A stretch of 64,000 nucleotides of DNA from contig NZ_KB910924.1 in NCBI RefSeq assembly GCF_000383235.1, positions 248,001 to 312,000 on the forward strand, given 5' to 3'. The notes under the pieces are model-generated. The model had not been told where the DNA came from and searched no databases. It saw only the letters and a list, made by a program, of their open reading frames with translations. Within the stretch, counting starts at the first letter, position 1. Each line of letters begins with the position of its first letter. Source of the DNA: Bacillus sp. 123MFChir2 (GTDB lineage Bacteria > Bacillota > Bacilli > Bacillales > Bacillaceae_G). The position numbers were made by a program, and so were the translations under genes. Below are positions 1 to 10,261 of the stretch, in pieces.

Positions 1-215
1 AAAATAACTTGTACGGTAGCTAATAATAAAATAAGTGGTACCGAAAAAAGCGGACTAAATGTTTTCGGATATGCGACTGCTACAAATGCAATAATTGTCA
101 AAAAAATCATTAATACGAACGTAACGACTTGATGTTTCATTTCTTCCGCACTTTTTTTTCTGCGATAAGCAAGATCCACTTTAGGGTTATTTATATTTGT
201 TTGTTTTATCGCCAT
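1..215 (-). CDS. ctaF: Cytochrome caa3 oxidase subunit IV (partial, 3' end outside window)
   Basis: Only the N-terminal ~71 codons lie in the window; the reading frame runs off the left edge. The start is the ATG at 213-215, preceded by GGTGGG seven bases upstream. The protein begins MAIKQTN and has a basic cytoplasmic stretch (RRKKS) followed by hydrophobic membrane segments, as in the small subunit IVB of Bacillus caa3 oxidases. It follows ctaE by three bases, so it is the next gene of the ctaC-D-E-F operon. The subunit is a non-catalytic membrane component of the oxidase. The call rests mostly on position plus the membrane pattern. Confidence 0.88.
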   Translation of the reverse strand, partial: MAIKQTNINNPKVDLAYRRKKSAEEMKHQVVTFVLMIFLTIIAFVAVAYPKTFSPLFSVPLILLLATVQVI

Positions 216-218
216 TGT

Positions 219-842
219 TTATCCCACCATTCCCATTAAATATACTACAGTGAAAATAAACACCCAAACTACGTCAATAAAATGCCAGTAAATTGATGCG
301 ACGTAAAACTTTGGAGCATTATATAAATTTAAACCACGCTTCGCATTCCGCACTACTAAAGTTAAAATCCAAAGTAATCCAAATAAAACGTGTAATCCAT
401 GCGTACCAACTAACGCATAAAATGCAGAACCAAATGCACTGCTTTTCATCGTATGCTTAAATTCATGGGAATAGTGATTAAACTCATAAATCTCAAAACC
501 TAAAAATCCAACTCCAAGCAATACGGTAATAATTAGCCAAATCTGCATTTGTTTAAAATTAAAATTTTTCATATGATACATTGCATATACACTCGTTAAA
601 CTACTCGTTAAAAGAAGCATTGTCATAATGAACACAAGCGGCATTTGAAACATTTCTTGTGACGTTGGTCCACCATTTGTTGAACTTTTCAGCGCTAAAT
701 ATGTTCCAAACAAAGAAGCAAACAGTACCGTTTCGCCTCCTAGAAACAACCAAAATCCAATGAATTTATTTTTACCTTCGAGGGTTGCTTTTTCAGGCTC
801 TGCTGGAAAGGTTTCATTCGTTAATTTTTCCTCTGCATGCAT
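219..842 (-). CDS. ctaE: Cytochrome caa3 oxidase subunit III
   Basis: This 207-residue integral membrane protein is subunit III of the heme-copper oxidase. It shows about five membrane helices, the family signature EPEKATLEGKNKFIGFWLFL near residue 15, and a conserved GTHGLHVLFGLLW segment near residue 145. Its ATG shares one base with the ctaD stop (TAATG), which suggests translational coupling. The Shine-Dalgarno sequence AAGGGGG sits about nine bases upstream, inside the end of ctaD. The gene is placed between ctaD and ctaF as in B. subtilis. Subunit III does not carry metal; it stabilises the core enzyme and its proton uptake. Confidence 0.95.
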   Translation of the reverse strand: MHAEEKLTNETFPAEPEKATLEGKNKFIGFWLFLGGETVLFASLFGTYLALKSSTNGGPTSQEMFQMPLVFIMTMLLLTSSLTSVYAMYHMKNFNFKQMQIWLIITVLLGVGFLGFEIYEFNHYSHEFKHTMKSSAFGSAFYALVGTHGLHVLFGLLWILTLVVRNAKRGLNLYNAPKFYVASIYWHFIDVVWVFIFTVVYLMGMVG

Positions 843-2704
843 TACGCCTTGCCCCCTTTATCATTTAAATCTTCCTTATGAATATGGTATCCATGATCAT
901 CAATTACAGATCGGAAGAACATTGCTCCAAACGTAATAATAAGACCAACGATTGCCACTACTAACCACATTTTCTCTTTCCCACCTTGCATATACATCGC
1001 TCCAAAGGCTGCGATAAACAGGCCTAAAGAGATAACAAACGGTAAGAAAGATGCATTTGGCATATGAATATCACCAATCGGTTCTGCTGGCGTTATCTCA
1101 TCTTTCCCTTCCCGTTTTTCAATCCATAATGGATCTAATCCACGCACAAACGGTAATTGTTTGAAATTATATTCAGGTGTCGGCGCAGGAATTGCCCATT
1201 CTAACGTACGACCATCCCAAGGATCGCGGCCGGCTTGTTTTTTTGAAAAAGATGTTTTTACAACATTGACCAAAAGTACAATTGTCCCAAGAGCCATAAA
1301 TGCTGCACCTATTGAACTAATTAAGTTTCCAGTTTCTAATCCTTGTCCTGGCAAATACGTAAAATATCGGCGCGGCATACCAATTAAACCAAGGAAATGC
1401 TGAATAAAGAACGTTAAATGGAAGCCGATAAAGAACAACCAAAACGTAATTTTACCAAGCGTCTCATCTAAGATTTTATTAAACATAAGCGGCCAGTAAT
1501 AATGAGCCCCCGCAAATAATCCAAACACAACTCCACCAACAATTACGTAATGAAAGTGAGCGACGACGAAGTAATTGTCATGAAATTGATAATCAGCAGG
1601 AGCAGATGCAAGCATAACCCCCGTTACACCACCCATAACGAATGATGGAATGAAACCAACAGCCCAAATCATTGGCGTTGTAAAGCGAATACTGCCACCC
1701 CACATCGTAAAGAGCCAGTTGAAAATTTTAATCCCTGTCGGAACAGCAATTGCCATTGTAGCTACAGAAAAGATGGCATTTGCTACTGGTCCAAGACCCA
1801 CTGTGAACATATGATGTGCCCACACCATGAATCCTAAAAAGCCAATTAATACCGTTGCAAATACCATAGATGAATATCCAAATAATCGTTTTTTAGAGAA
1901 TGTCGCAAATATTTCTGAGAATATTCCGAAAACTGGGAGTATAAGAATATATACTTCTGGATGACCAAATATCCAAAATAAATGCTCCCATATTATCGTA
2001 TTCCCTCCTAAAGCTGGATTAAAAAAGCTCGTTCCAAATAATCGATCTAACATTAATAAAGCTAATCCGACTGTAAGCGGCGGAAATGCAAATAAAATAA
2101 GTGCAGATGTTACAAATGTCGTCCATGTAAACATCGGCATACGCATATATGTCATTCCAGGTGCACGCATATTAATAATAGTAACTAGGAAGTTTATCCC
2201 TCCTATTAGTGTTCCGATACCCGAAATTTGTAGGCCGAGAACATAGAAATCGATGCCGTGTCCCTTTGATGCAAGTGACAACGATGCGTATGATGTCCAC
2301 CCTGCATCAGGTGCCCCTCCCAAAAACCAACTTAAATTTAAAAATACACCACCAAAGAAAAACAGCCAAAACCCAAGTGAATTAAGAAACGGAAACGCAA
2401 CATCGCGCGCGCCGATTTGGAGTGGTACAGCTGCATTCATCATTGCAAATACAAGCGGCATTGCTGCTAAGAAAATCATTGTTGTTCCGTGCATTGTTAA
2501 AACTTGATTATATGCATCTCCAACAAGAAAATCATTGTTTGGAAACGCTAACTGATACCGAATAAATAGTGCTTCTATTCCACCGATGATAAAAAATAAT
2601 CCACCTGCAATTAAATAGAGAATGGCGATCTTTTTATGATCTACTGTCGTTAAATAATCCCAAATTACAGAGCCAACTCCCTGTTTTTTTGCTACAGAAC
2701 TCAC
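842..2704 (-). CDS. ctaD: Cytochrome caa3 oxidase subunit I (catalytic)
   Basis: This 620-residue polytopic protein is the catalytic subunit, holding low-spin heme a and the heme a3-CuB centre where O2 is reduced. Visible ligands and motifs include the helix II His in LTMHGTTMIF (~72), the HPEVYILILP segment (~248-257) with the cross-linked His-Tyr pair, the HH pair in WAHHMFT (~297) and HFHYVIVGG (~383). At 620 residues it is longer than simple subunit I proteins, in line with Bacillus CtaD, which carries extra C-terminal helices. The start is GTG at 2704, supported by GGGGAGG upstream. It is second in the ctaCDEF operon. Confidence 0.97.
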   Translation of the reverse strand: MSSVAKKQGVGSVIWDYLTTVDHKKIAILYLIAGGLFFIIGGIEALFIRYQLAFPNNDFLVGDAYNQVLTMHGTTMIFLAAMPLVFAMMNAAVPLQIGARDVAFPFLNSLGFWLFFFGGVFLNLSWFLGGAPDAGWTSYASLSLASKGHGIDFYVLGLQISGIGTLIGGINFLVTIINMRAPGMTYMRMPMFTWTTFVTSALILFAFPPLTVGLALLMLDRLFGTSFFNPALGGNTIIWEHLFWIFGHPEVYILILPVFGIFSEIFATFSKKRLFGYSSMVFATVLIGFLGFMVWAHHMFTVGLGPVANAIFSVATMAIAVPTGIKIFNWLFTMWGGSIRFTTPMIWAVGFIPSFVMGGVTGVMLASAPADYQFHDNYFVVAHFHYVIVGGVVFGLFAGAHYYWPLMFNKILDETLGKITFWLFFIGFHLTFFIQHFLGLIGMPRRYFTYLPGQGLETGNLISSIGAAFMALGTIVLLVNVVKTSFSKKQAGRDPWDGRTLEWAIPAPTPEYNFKQLPFVRGLDPLWIEKREGKDEITPAEPIGDIHMPNASFLPFVISLGLFIAAFGAMYMQGGKEKMWLVVAIVGLIITFGAMFFRSVIDDHGYHIHKEDLNDKGGKA

Positions 2705-2737
2705 GTTTTCAACCTCCCCTTCGCAAATAGTTTCTCA

Positions 2738-3787
2738 TTACTTTTCAACTTTTAATGTTTTCAAGTAAGCATTTAATGACTCTACTTGATCGTCAGTAAG
2801 ATTACCGTATTTTCCAGTCATTTTATTTCCTGGTTTCATGCTTTCAGGGTCTTTTAACCATTTTTTTACATTTTCGTCATTATTTTCAGCAATTCCCGCA
2901 ACCATATCACGGTCTGCGAAATTTGCTAAATTGGGTGCGATACGTGCAGAAGGTGGTCTGCTATCATTTGATCCAACAGCATGACAACCAATACAACTCT
3001 TTTCAAAAATCTGTTTTCCTTCTTGCTCTTGCGAAGTAGCAACAGTCTTTTTACCATCTAATTCTTTCATACTAGCAATCCATTTTTTGTACTCGCTTTC
3101 ATTAACAGCCTTCACTTTAAACTGCATTAAAGAATGAGAAGGTCCGCAAAATTCTGTACAAAAGCCATTATATGTGCCGGTCTTATCTGCTTTAATCCAC
3201 ATCTTGTTCACATTATCTGTATTTGTATCCATTTTTCCAGCTAAAGATGGCACCCAAAATGAGTGTTTGATATCAGCACCTTTTAAATTTAAATACACTT
3301 TTTTACCTGTAGGGATGACTAAATCTTGCGAAGTTACTAATTTTTCATTATTATAAGAAAATTCCCACCAATAAAGATTCGCTGTTACATCAACAACGAT
3401 TGTATCTTTATCCATATTCTTTTTCTCCATTCCACTTACGTCAGCAAGTTTAAACGTATATGTAACAGTAGGGACAGCCAATACCAATAAAAGTAAAATT
3501 GGAATGACTGTCCATATTATTTCTAGCTTGTGATTTCCTTCTACTTGCTTCGGAATATAATTTTCCTGTCCTTTCCTTTGACGGAAACGCACAATTACAT
3601 ACAAGAAAATAATTGTAACAACAAGAACGACACCAATCATGATTGCACTAGCTAATAACAATAAATCATATTGCATTTTTGCTACTTCACCTTGTGGAAT
3701 CAAAGTAGATTGAAAGGCTTTACCGCATCCCCCTAACAGTAAAGCCACTAGTGAAACAAGCGAAAGCAATCGCCACTGTTTCTTCAT
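2738..3787 (-). CDS. ctaC: Cytochrome caa3 oxidase subunit II with fused cytochrome c domain (lipoprotein)
   Basis: CtaC takes electrons from cytochrome c and passes them through CuA to subunit I. The ATG at 3787 is preferred over an in-frame GTG at 3802 because it gives a clean lipoprotein signal (lipobox LLGGC, Cys21) and places GGGGG eight bases upstream. Two membrane helices follow. The CuA motif CTEFCGPSH is near residue 210. A C-terminal cytochrome c domain carries CIGCH (~270) and a distal Met ligand region (ESMKPGNKM), which defines the caa3 rather than the aa3 form. It is first in the ctaCDEF run, 92 bases after ctaB. Confidence 0.96.
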   Translation of the reverse strand: MKKQWRLLSLVSLVALLLGGCGKAFQSTLIPQGEVAKMQYDLLLLASAIMIGVVLVVTIIFLYVIVRFRQRKGQENYIPKQVEGNHKLEIIWTVIPILLLLVLAVPTVTYTFKLADVSGMEKKNMDKDTIVVDVTANLYWWEFSYNNEKLVTSQDLVIPTGKKVYLNLKGADIKHSFWVPSLAGKMDTNTDNVNKMWIKADKTGTYNGFCTEFCGPSHSLMQFKVKAVNESEYKKWIASMKELDGKKTVATSQEQEGKQIFEKSCIGCHAVGSNDSRPPSARIAPNLANFADRDMVAGIAENNDENVKKWLKDPESMKPGNKMTGKYGNLTDDQVESLNAYLKTLKVEK

Positions 3788-3879
3788 GCAAACAACCCCC
3801 ACTTTCTTTGTTAATTAGATTGTACTTTATAGTAAGTAAAGTAAATCTCAACGTAAAGAAATCCCCTCATGTCGTTGTC

Positions 3880-4803
3880 TTAGAAGAAAGTTACAACAAT
3901 CATTGAAATAAATAAGATTGTTAAGTAATTTAAGGAGTATACAAACATTTGCACGGACCATTTGATGTCATCTTTCTTGCGGAAGCCATAAAACCCTAAC
4001 ACGATCCAACCGATGTTAAGCAATGTTGCAATTATCATAAATGTTACTCCAAGTGCACTCATATAAAATGGTAGTGGCAATAAGCATACTGTCCAAATCA
4101 TAATTTGACGTTTTGTAATATCAAATCCATGCGCAACAGGAAGCATTGGAATACCTGCATTGCGATATTCTTCAACACGTTTCATCGCAAGTGCGAGGAA
4201 ATGTGGAATTTGCCAAACAAACATAATTAAGAATAGCATCCAAGCAATAGGGTCATTCAAGCTAGGATCAATAGCTGCCCAACCGATTAAAGGCGGAACT
4301 GCACCTGATACACTCCCTACTACTGTATTTAACGTATATTTTCGCTTTGTCCATAATGAATACAGAACAACATACGTAAAGAAACCAATAAAACCAATAA
4401 ATGCTGCCATAGGCGTTGTAAATAGTAAAAATACAAAGCCTAAAAGCGCAATTGTAATACCTAACGTTAATGCGAATCCAGGTTTATATTTTCCTGTTAC
4501 TGTTGGACGATTTTTTGTTCGTTCCATTAAATGGTCAATATCGCGGTCAATATAATTATTTAAGCTACATGCCCCTGCCATAATTAATGCAGAGCCAACG
4601 ATTGTAAAAAACATTTTATCTAAATGATCCATTACATTCAATCCATTGAAATGTAGAGCTAACCATAATCCTGTAAATACAGTAAGTGTATTTGAATTTA
4701 CAATCCCCATCTTAACGAGTGCTAATAAATCTTGTACACGTGTTGTTTCCGGTACATTTGTTACAGCCGACTCATCATGCAGTTCACTTGTTGCATGGTT
4801 CAT
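3880..4803 (-). CDS. ctaB: Protoheme IX farnesyltransferase (heme O synthase)
   Basis: CtaB transfers a farnesyl group from farnesyl diphosphate to heme B, making heme O, the precursor of heme A. It is a UbiA-family prenyltransferase of about 307 residues with about nine membrane helices. The two Asp-rich motifs are visible: [15 protein letters not shown] (~80-95) and, in the second half, a weaker one around [13 protein letters not shown]. The start is ambiguous: GTG at 4806 or ATG at 4803. I use the ATG because AGAGGGGG then lies about eight bases away. It lies directly before ctaC on the same strand and divergent from ctaA. Confidence 0.95.
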   Translation of the reverse strand: MNHATSELHDESAVTNVPETTRVQDLLALVKMGIVNSNTLTVFTGLWLALHFNGLNVMDHLDKMFFTIVGSALIMAGACSLNNYIDRDIDHLMERTKNRPTVTGKYKPGFALTLGITIALLGFVFLLFTTPMAAFIGFIGFFTYVVLYSLWTKRKYTLNTVVGSVSGAVPPLIGWAAIDPSLNDPIAWMLFLIMFVWQIPHFLALAMKRVEEYRNAGIPMLPVAHGFDITKRQIMIWTVCLLPLPFYMSALGVTFMIIATLLNIGWIVLGFYGFRKKDDIKWSVQMFVYSLNYLTILFISMIVVTFF

Positions 4804-4806
4804 CAC

Positions 4807-5430
4807 TTTAACCCCCTCTTAAAACTTCCATACTTTCTTTTTCCCATTTACTTAAAATAAAACAGCGCGCTTATATATATCAATATTATTACGGTGTAAA
4901 TGTTGTTTTTGGTTTTGCTATTAATATACACTTCTCGCTCGAATATATTAAAACATATTTCACGAAGAAATTGTGAAGAAAACGTGAACTTTTTGTGTCT
5001 ATAACTTAAAAAGTTCTTCGATTACTTCATAAGTATAGAATGTAATTATCTTTTATAATAAACCATTTTGTCAGATTACGCATGCATTTCCGTGCATTTC
5101 TTTATAAAACTCACTATTTTTTGTTACAATTAGCAATTTATTTTCCTTTCCTTCTTCCTTTCTCTCTCCTTTGCTATTTTATCAGATTTTATATATCATA
5201 GGACTGTAGTACATTTCTGTTTCTATAACATTTATGGCTATTTACAAGTAATAAGGACTCCGCCTCAATATTCTGAAGACATAAAGAATATTGGTGGGAG
5301 AACTGCTCGTATGCGCCAAATTAGTTGAACTAACCCTTAGTAAAGATTAAAAACAACACCGAGGGAAGTTTTACTTTATTTTATTAAAATATTGCACAAT
5401 AACTTTAAAATTGAAAGCTGGTGAAAAGGA
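4807..5430. other. ctaB-ctaA divergent intergenic region
   Basis: This 624-base AT-rich gap holds the promoters of ctaB and ctaA. No ORF with a ribosome-binding site was found. At 4970-4998 there are three tandem GTGAA/GTGTC-type words (TTGTGAAG, ACGTGAAC, TTTGTGTC) resembling the TTTGTGAAT repeats bound by ResD at B. subtilis cta promoters. This resemblance is by eye and weak. At about 5258-5308 there is an imperfect hairpin with CAATATTCT/AGAATATTG at its core, related in its outer arms (CTCC..CC / GGTGGGAG) to the CTCCCACCT hairpin repeat at 44225. Confidence 0.4.
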
Positions 5431-6378
5431 TTGCAGCGCTTTATAAAATGGTTAGCAGTCATTACAAGTCTTGATTTATTATTTGTTCTACTCGGCGGAG
5501 CATTAGTTACTAAAACTGGTTCTGGACAAGGATGTGGTAAATCTTGGCCGCTGTGTAACGGAGAACTTGTTCCTTCGAATTTATCAATAGAAACAATTAT
5601 TGAGCTGAGTCATCGTCTTACTTCAGGTTCCGCAGGAATTCTCGTTACACTACTATGTATCTTATCTTGGAAATACTATGGACACGTTCGTGAGACAAAA
5701 GCACTTGCTATTCTATCTTTCGTATTTTTAATAGCGCAAGCGCTCATGGGTGCTGCTGCAGTTGTGTGGGGGCAAGTTCCAGCTGTATTAGCAATTCATT
5801 TCGGTATTTCCCTTATTTCGTTTGCTGCTGTTATTTTATTAACTCTTCTTATCTTTGAAATTGATAAGAAATTTGATGCCCATTCACTCGTTATTGATAA
5901 GAAGATGAAGTTTCACATTTATGGTGTAACAATTTACAGTTACCTTGTTGTCTATACAGGAGCATTAGTGCGTCATGAGCATGCGAGTTTAGCATGTCCG
6001 AGTTTCCCATTATGCAGTAAAAATAGCCCACTTCCAATGCAGTTTCATGAATGGGTACAGATGGGACACCGAATTGCTGCACTATTAATTTTCGCTTGGA
6101 TTTTATACGCAATGCTGATAGCTATCAGACATTATAAGCAACAACCTGTTGTCTGTTATGGATGGATTACAGCTTTCATTCTTGTGGCATGTCAAGCAAT
6201 CGCTGGTGTTTTAGTTGTATATACAGAAGCAAGCTTAGCAATGTCACTTCTGCATTCACTCTTTATATCATGCTTATTTGCTGTATTATGCTATTTAGTG
6301 ATGCTAGGAACACGCAGTAAAACAAACATAAAAAAAACAGAAATAAATCGTACTACTAAGAAAACGAAACTATCATAA
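5431..6378 (+). CDS. ctaA: Heme A synthase
   Basis: CtaA oxidises the C8 methyl group of heme O to the formyl group of heme A. The protein has 315 residues and eight membrane helices arranged as two four-helix halves. His ligand motifs are ELSHRLTSG (~60) and AIHFGIS (~123) in the first half, and MGHRIAALL (~215) and LLHSLFIS (~275) in the second. Cysteine pairs (CGKSWPLC ~35-42 and CPSFPLC ~190-197) are typical of Bacillus CtaA. Translation starts at TTG 5431, with GGTG seven bases upstream; no ATG is available close by. The last ~20 residues are Lys/Thr-rich. Confidence 0.95.
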   Translation: MQRFIKWLAVITSLDLLFVLLGGALVTKTGSGQGCGKSWPLCNGELVPSNLSIETIIELSHRLTSGSAGILVTLLCILSWKYYGHVRETKALAILSFVFLIAQALMGAAAVVWGQVPAVLAIHFGISLISFAAVILLTLLIFEIDKKFDAHSLVIDKKMKFHIYGVTIYSYLVVYTGALVRHEHASLACPSFPLCSKNSPLPMQFHEWVQMGHRIAALLIFAWILYAMLIAIRHYKQQPVVCYGWITAFILVACQAIAGVLVVYTEASLAMSLLHSLFISCLFAVLCYLVMLGTRSKTNIKKTEINRTTKKTKLS

Positions 6379-6408
6379 CACCTTGCCGGAAGAGACAAGG
6401 TGTTTTTT
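6377..6408 (+). terminator. ctaA terminator
   Basis: A nine-base-pair hairpin, AACACCTTG / CAAGGTGTT with a ten-base loop, is followed by a T run. It overlaps the ctaA stop codon. Confidence 0.85.
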
Positions 6409-6410
6409 AA

Positions 6411-6450
6411 AAAAGCAAAAGAGCTGCATAATAGCAGCTCTTTTGCTTTT
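6411..6450. terminator. Bidirectional terminator between ctaA and pycA
   Basis: A perfect 17-base-pair inverted repeat whose core is GAGCTGC / GCAGCTC, with A-rich and T-rich ends on both sides. It can end transcription from convergent pycA and back up the ctaA terminator. Confidence 0.85.
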
Positions 6451-6475
6451 CTAAAATTCGAGTCATGGCCTTATT

Positions 6476-9400
6476 TTATTGCTCTAATTCAATCAGCAAA
6501 TCACCTGTTTGAATTGCCTCTCCGTCTTTCACATACACTTTTTTCACCGTGCCAGTAAATGGAGCTTGTACAGTTGTTTCCATTTTCATCGCTTCTGTAA
6601 TTGCCATGGTATCACCTTTTTTCACTTGCTCTCCTTCTTTTACCACCACTTTAATTACAGTGCCCGGCATCGTTGCATTAATATGACTTGGATTTTCACG
6701 ATTCCCTTTCACTCGTTGCGAAACCGTCGCTTTAACACTTTCATCTTTTACAACAATTTCACGAGGCTGTCCATTAAACTCAAAATAAACAACACGTGTA
6801 CCATCTAATTGTGGTTCTCCAATCGAAATCAATTTTACAATTAACGTTTTACCGCGTTCAATTTCCACATCAATTTCTTCACCAAGCTTCATTCCATAAA
6901 GGAATGTCGGTGTATCAAGAACAGAAATATCCCCATATTGCTCTGCAATCTTTTGATAATCTATAAATACTTTTGGATATAACGCATACGCTACAATATC
7001 AAACATCGTTACTTCACGACCAAGTTTATGGAATAATTCCTCTTTTAATGCTTCAAAGTCGATTGGTTCTAGTAATTCACCTGGTCTTACTGTTAAAGGC
7101 TCTTTTCCTTTTAGAATAATCTCTTGTAACTTTTTAGGGAAACCACCATACGGTTGTCCAAGATCACCAGAGAACATCTCGACCACTGAACCTGGGAAAT
7201 CCAATGCATGGCCACGTTCATAAATATCTTTCTCTGTTAAATGATTTTGCACCATAAATAGGGCCATATCACCGACCACTTTTGAAGATGGTGTTACTTT
7301 CACAATATCGCCGAACATATCATTAACACGACGATACATCACTTTCACTTCATCAAAACGATCTCCTAATCCGACAGCTTTTGCCTGCTGCTGTAGATTA
7401 CTGTATTGACCACCTGGCATTTCATGCATGTACACTTCTGTATGCGGTGCATTCATCCCGCTTTCAAAGGAAGCATAATATTTACGAACATCTTCCCAAT
7501 AATGAGAGAGTTTCTCTAATGAATTTACGTCCACATTCGGTTGTCTTTCATTTCCTTCTAATGCATAGAACAATGTATTGGCGCTCGGCTGTGATGTTAA
7601 ACCGGCCATAGAGCTTACCGCAACATCTACAATATCAACACCAGCTTCAATTGCTTTCGCATATGTTAATACACCGTTTCCGCTCGTATCATGCGTATGA
7701 AGATGAACTGGAATCGATACCGTCTCTTTTAATGCGGATACTAGATCGTATGCTGCATTTGGTTTTAATAAACCTGCCATATCTTTAATCCCTAAAATAT
7801 GAGCACCCGATGCTTCTAACTCTTTTGCTAAGTTTTTATAGTAATTTAAATCGTATTTACTGCGCAGTGGATCATGGATATCACCTGTGTAACACATTGT
7901 TGCCTCTGCAATTTTACCACTTTGACGTACAGCATCAATTGCAACACGCATACCCTCTACCCAGTTTAAGCTATCAAAAATACGGAATACATCAATACCC
8001 GCCTGCGCAGAACATTCTACAAATTTTTGAATTAAGTTATCGGGATAGTTTTTATACCCTACTGCATTTGATGCACGAAGAAGCATTTGGAATAATACAT
8101 TTGGCATATTCTCACGTAATTGTAATAAACGTTCCCATGGATCTTCTTTTAAGAAACGATACGCGACATCAAATGTTGCTCCGCCCCACATTTCTGCCGA
8201 AAATAAATTCGGTAGCATTCTTGCTGTTGGTTCAGCAATGTGTTTCAACTCTTGTGTACGAATACGGGTTGCTAATAGTGATTGATGTGCATCACGAAAT
8301 GTAGTATCGGTTAATAAAACTTGTTTTTGTTCTTGAACCCATTTTACTAATCCATCGGCTCCGCGCTCATCTAAAATTTGTTTCGTACCAGCTTTGATTA
8401 GTTCAGAATGTTTTATGTTTGGAATACGTGCTTCTGAAAAAATCGGTTTTTCTTGTTTTCCCACTCCAGGGAATCCATTTACCGTTACCGTGCCAATATA
8501 TGATAGCATTTTTGTACCACGGTCTTTTCGTTTTGGAAATACAAATAGTTCCGGTGAGGAATCGATAAATGATGTATCATATTTTCCCGATAAAAAGTTT
8601 TGGTGCTTTACAACATTCCCTAAAAATGGAATATTCGTTTTAATGCCACGAATACGGAATTCTTTTAAGTTACGTTCCATTTTCGATGCTGCTTGTTCAA
8701 ATGTTAATGCCCAAGTTGTTACTTTTACAAGTAATGAGTCATAATATGGTGTAATAACTGCACCTTGGAAGCTATTTCCTGTATCTAAACGCACCCCAAA
8801 TCCGCCACCAGAACGATATGCCATAATTTTCCCGGTATCTGGCATGAAGTTATTCAGCGGATCTTCTGTTGTCACACGAGATTGAATTGCAAATCCATGC
8901 GTAATAATATCTTCTTGTTTTGGAATACTTACTTTTTCACTATGTAAAGCATATCCGTCAGCAATTAAAATTTGTGATTGAACGATATCAATACCTGTAA
9001 TCATTTCTGTAATTGTGTGTTCCACTTGAACACGCGGATTCACTTCAATAAAATAGAATTCGTTTCCTTTTACTAAAAACTCAACTGTCCCCGCGTTCAC
9101 ATAATTAACATTTTTCGTTAATTGAACTGCAGCCTCACAAATACGATTGCGCAGTTCAACTGGAAGAGACACACTTGGTGCTACTTCTACAACTTTTTGA
9201 TGCCTGCGCTGTACAGAACAATCACGTTCATATAGATGAACAATATTCCCCTGTTCATCTGCTAATATTTGTACTTCAATATGTTTTGGATTTTCAACAA
9301 ATTTTTCTACATATACTTCATCATTTCCAAATGCAGCTTTCGCCTCAGATTTCGCACGATCATACGCTTCCTTTAATTCCTCTGCACTGCGTACAATCCG

Positions 9401-9922
9401 CATCCCGCGTCCACCACCGCCAAGAGCTGCTTTAATAATAATTGGGTAACTATACTTTTTCGCAAAATCAGCTACTTCTTCCAGATCATTTATAGGACCA
9501 TCACTACCAGGAATAACAGGGATATTCGCCAATTGCGCCTGCGTTCTTGCCTTTACTTTATCTCCAAACATGTCTAAATGCTTACTCTTTGGACCGATAA
9601 AAATAATACCCTCTTCTTCGCAGCGTTTTGCGAATTCAATATTTTCTGACAAGAATCCGTATCCAGGGTGAATTGCATCAACATGATTACTTTTGGCAAT
9701 TTCAATAATACCTTCAATATCAAGATATGCGTCAATTGGTTTTTTTCCTTCTCCAACTAAATACGCTTCATCTGCTTTATAGCGATGATATGAGCCGTTA
9801 TCTTCCTTCGAGTAAATCGCAACTGTGCGTAGCCCTAATTCTGTACAAGCACGAAACACACGAATTGCGATTTCTCCGCGGTTAGCTACTAATACTTTTT
9901 GAATACGTTGCAGCCTTTTCAT
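6476..9922 (-). CDS. pycA: Pyruvate carboxylase (biotin-dependent)
   Basis: PycA carboxylates pyruvate to oxaloacetate with ATP and bicarbonate, refilling the citric acid cycle. The 1148-residue single chain shows all domains in order. Residues ~1-450 are biotin carboxylase with GGGGRGMR (ATP-binding) and EVNPRVQVEH. Residues ~530-800 are the carboxyltransferase with DTTFRDAHQSLLATR. The PYC/OADA region follows, and residues ~1075-1146 form the biotinyl domain with AMKMET, whose Lys is the biotin site. The ATG at 9922 has GAGGGGG upstream. It lies downstream of ftsW as in B. subtilis, separated by a strong hairpin, so it probably has its own promoter. Confidence 0.98.
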   Translation of the reverse strand: MKRLQRIQKVLVANRGEIAIRVFRACTELGLRTVAIYSKEDNGSYHRYKADEAYLVGEGKKPIDAYLDIEGIIEIAKSNHVDAIHPGYGFLSENIEFAKRCEEEGIIFIGPKSKHLDMFGDKVKARTQAQLANIPVIPGSDGPINDLEEVADFAKKYSYPIIIKAALGGGGRGMRIVRSAEELKEAYDRAKSEAKAAFGNDEVYVEKFVENPKHIEVQILADEQGNIVHLYERDCSVQRRHQKVVEVAPSVSLPVELRNRICEAAVQLTKNVNYVNAGTVEFLVKGNEFYFIEVNPRVQVEHTITEMITGIDIVQSQILIADGYALHSEKVSIPKQEDIITHGFAIQSRVTTEDPLNNFMPDTGKIMAYRSGGGFGVRLDTGNSFQGAVITPYYDSLLVKVTTWALTFEQAASKMERNLKEFRIRGIKTNIPFLGNVVKHQNFLSGKYDTSFIDSSPELFVFPKRKDRGTKMLSYIGTVTVNGFPGVGKQEKPIFSEARIPNIKHSELIKAGTKQILDERGADGLVKWVQEQKQVLLTDTTFRDAHQSLLATRIRTQELKHIAEPTARMLPNLFSAEMWGGATFDVAYRFLKEDPWERLLQLRENMPNVLFQMLLRASNAVGYKNYPDNLIQKFVECSAQAGIDVFRIFDSLNWVEGMRVAIDAVRQSGKIAEATMCYTGDIHDPLRSKYDLNYYKNLAKELEASGAHILGIKDMAGLLKPNAAYDLVSALKETVSIPVHLHTHDTSGNGVLTYAKAIEAGVDIVDVAVSSMAGLTSQPSANTLFYALEGNERQPNVDVNSLEKLSHYWEDVRKYYASFESGMNAPHTEVYMHEMPGGQYSNLQQQAKAVGLGDRFDEVKVMYRRVNDMFGDIVKVTPSSKVVGDMALFMVQNHLTEKDIYERGHALDFPGSVVEMFSGDLGQPYGGFPKKLQEIILKGKEPLTVRPGELLEPIDFEALKEELFHKLGREVTMFDIVAYALYPKVFIDYQKIAEQYGDISVLDTPTFLYGMKLGEEIDVEIERGKTLIVKLISIGEPQLDGTRVVYFEFNGQPREIVVKDESVKATVSQRVKGNRENPSHINATMPGTVIKVVVKEGEQVKKGDTMAITEAMKMETTVQAPFTGTVKKVYVKDGEAIQTGDLLIELEQ

Positions 9923-10221
9923 GATTTTCCCCCTCTATTTTCCTACCATTCAAAACACTATAAATTTGTCCCGTTTTAAGTGGGAGTAAGTATTTCACTT
10001 CCAGCAGTACCTTTTCACTGCGTGTAAGCTTCACTTTATTTTTATTCATCATACCTTATTTTTTGACAAATGATAAGCATTCTGTCCATTTTATATGACA
10101 AAATTAGTATAGCATAAAATAAAGGAAGCAACCATCCTTTTTGTAGAACACATTTAACTAATGTGACATACTCTTTATTGTGAAATAATAAAATAATCAT
10201 CTTTTTTCTGAAGCTATACAA
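9923..10221. other. pycA upstream region
   Basis: This gap between the ftsW terminator and pycA holds no gene. A possible -10 (TATACT on the minus strand, 10106-10111) lies about 185 bases from the pycA start, but no convincing -35 is seen at normal spacing. At about 9978-10040 there is a degenerate stretch with GTGGGAG and AAGCTTCACTTTATTT, possibly an eroded copy of the AAAGTGAAACTT repeat seen at 62367. Confidence 0.3.
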
Positions 10222-10261
10222 ATAAAAGAAGCTTTGTACAAACGTACAAAGCTTCTTTTAT
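10222..10261 (-). terminator. ftsW terminator
   Basis: An 18-base-pair hairpin (core GAAGCTTTGTAC / GTACAAAGCTTC, four-base loop) overlaps the ftsW stop codon. It separates ftsW from pycA on the same strand. Confidence 0.85.

Noticed and set aside
5258-5340. Possible T-box or other riboswitch before ctaA
   Set aside because: The hairpin lacks the T-box sequence and specifier features; it is better explained as an eroded hairpin repeat.
7810-8304. 164-residue frame opposite pycA
   Set aside because: Antisense shadow of a full-length conserved enzyme; no ribosome-binding site.
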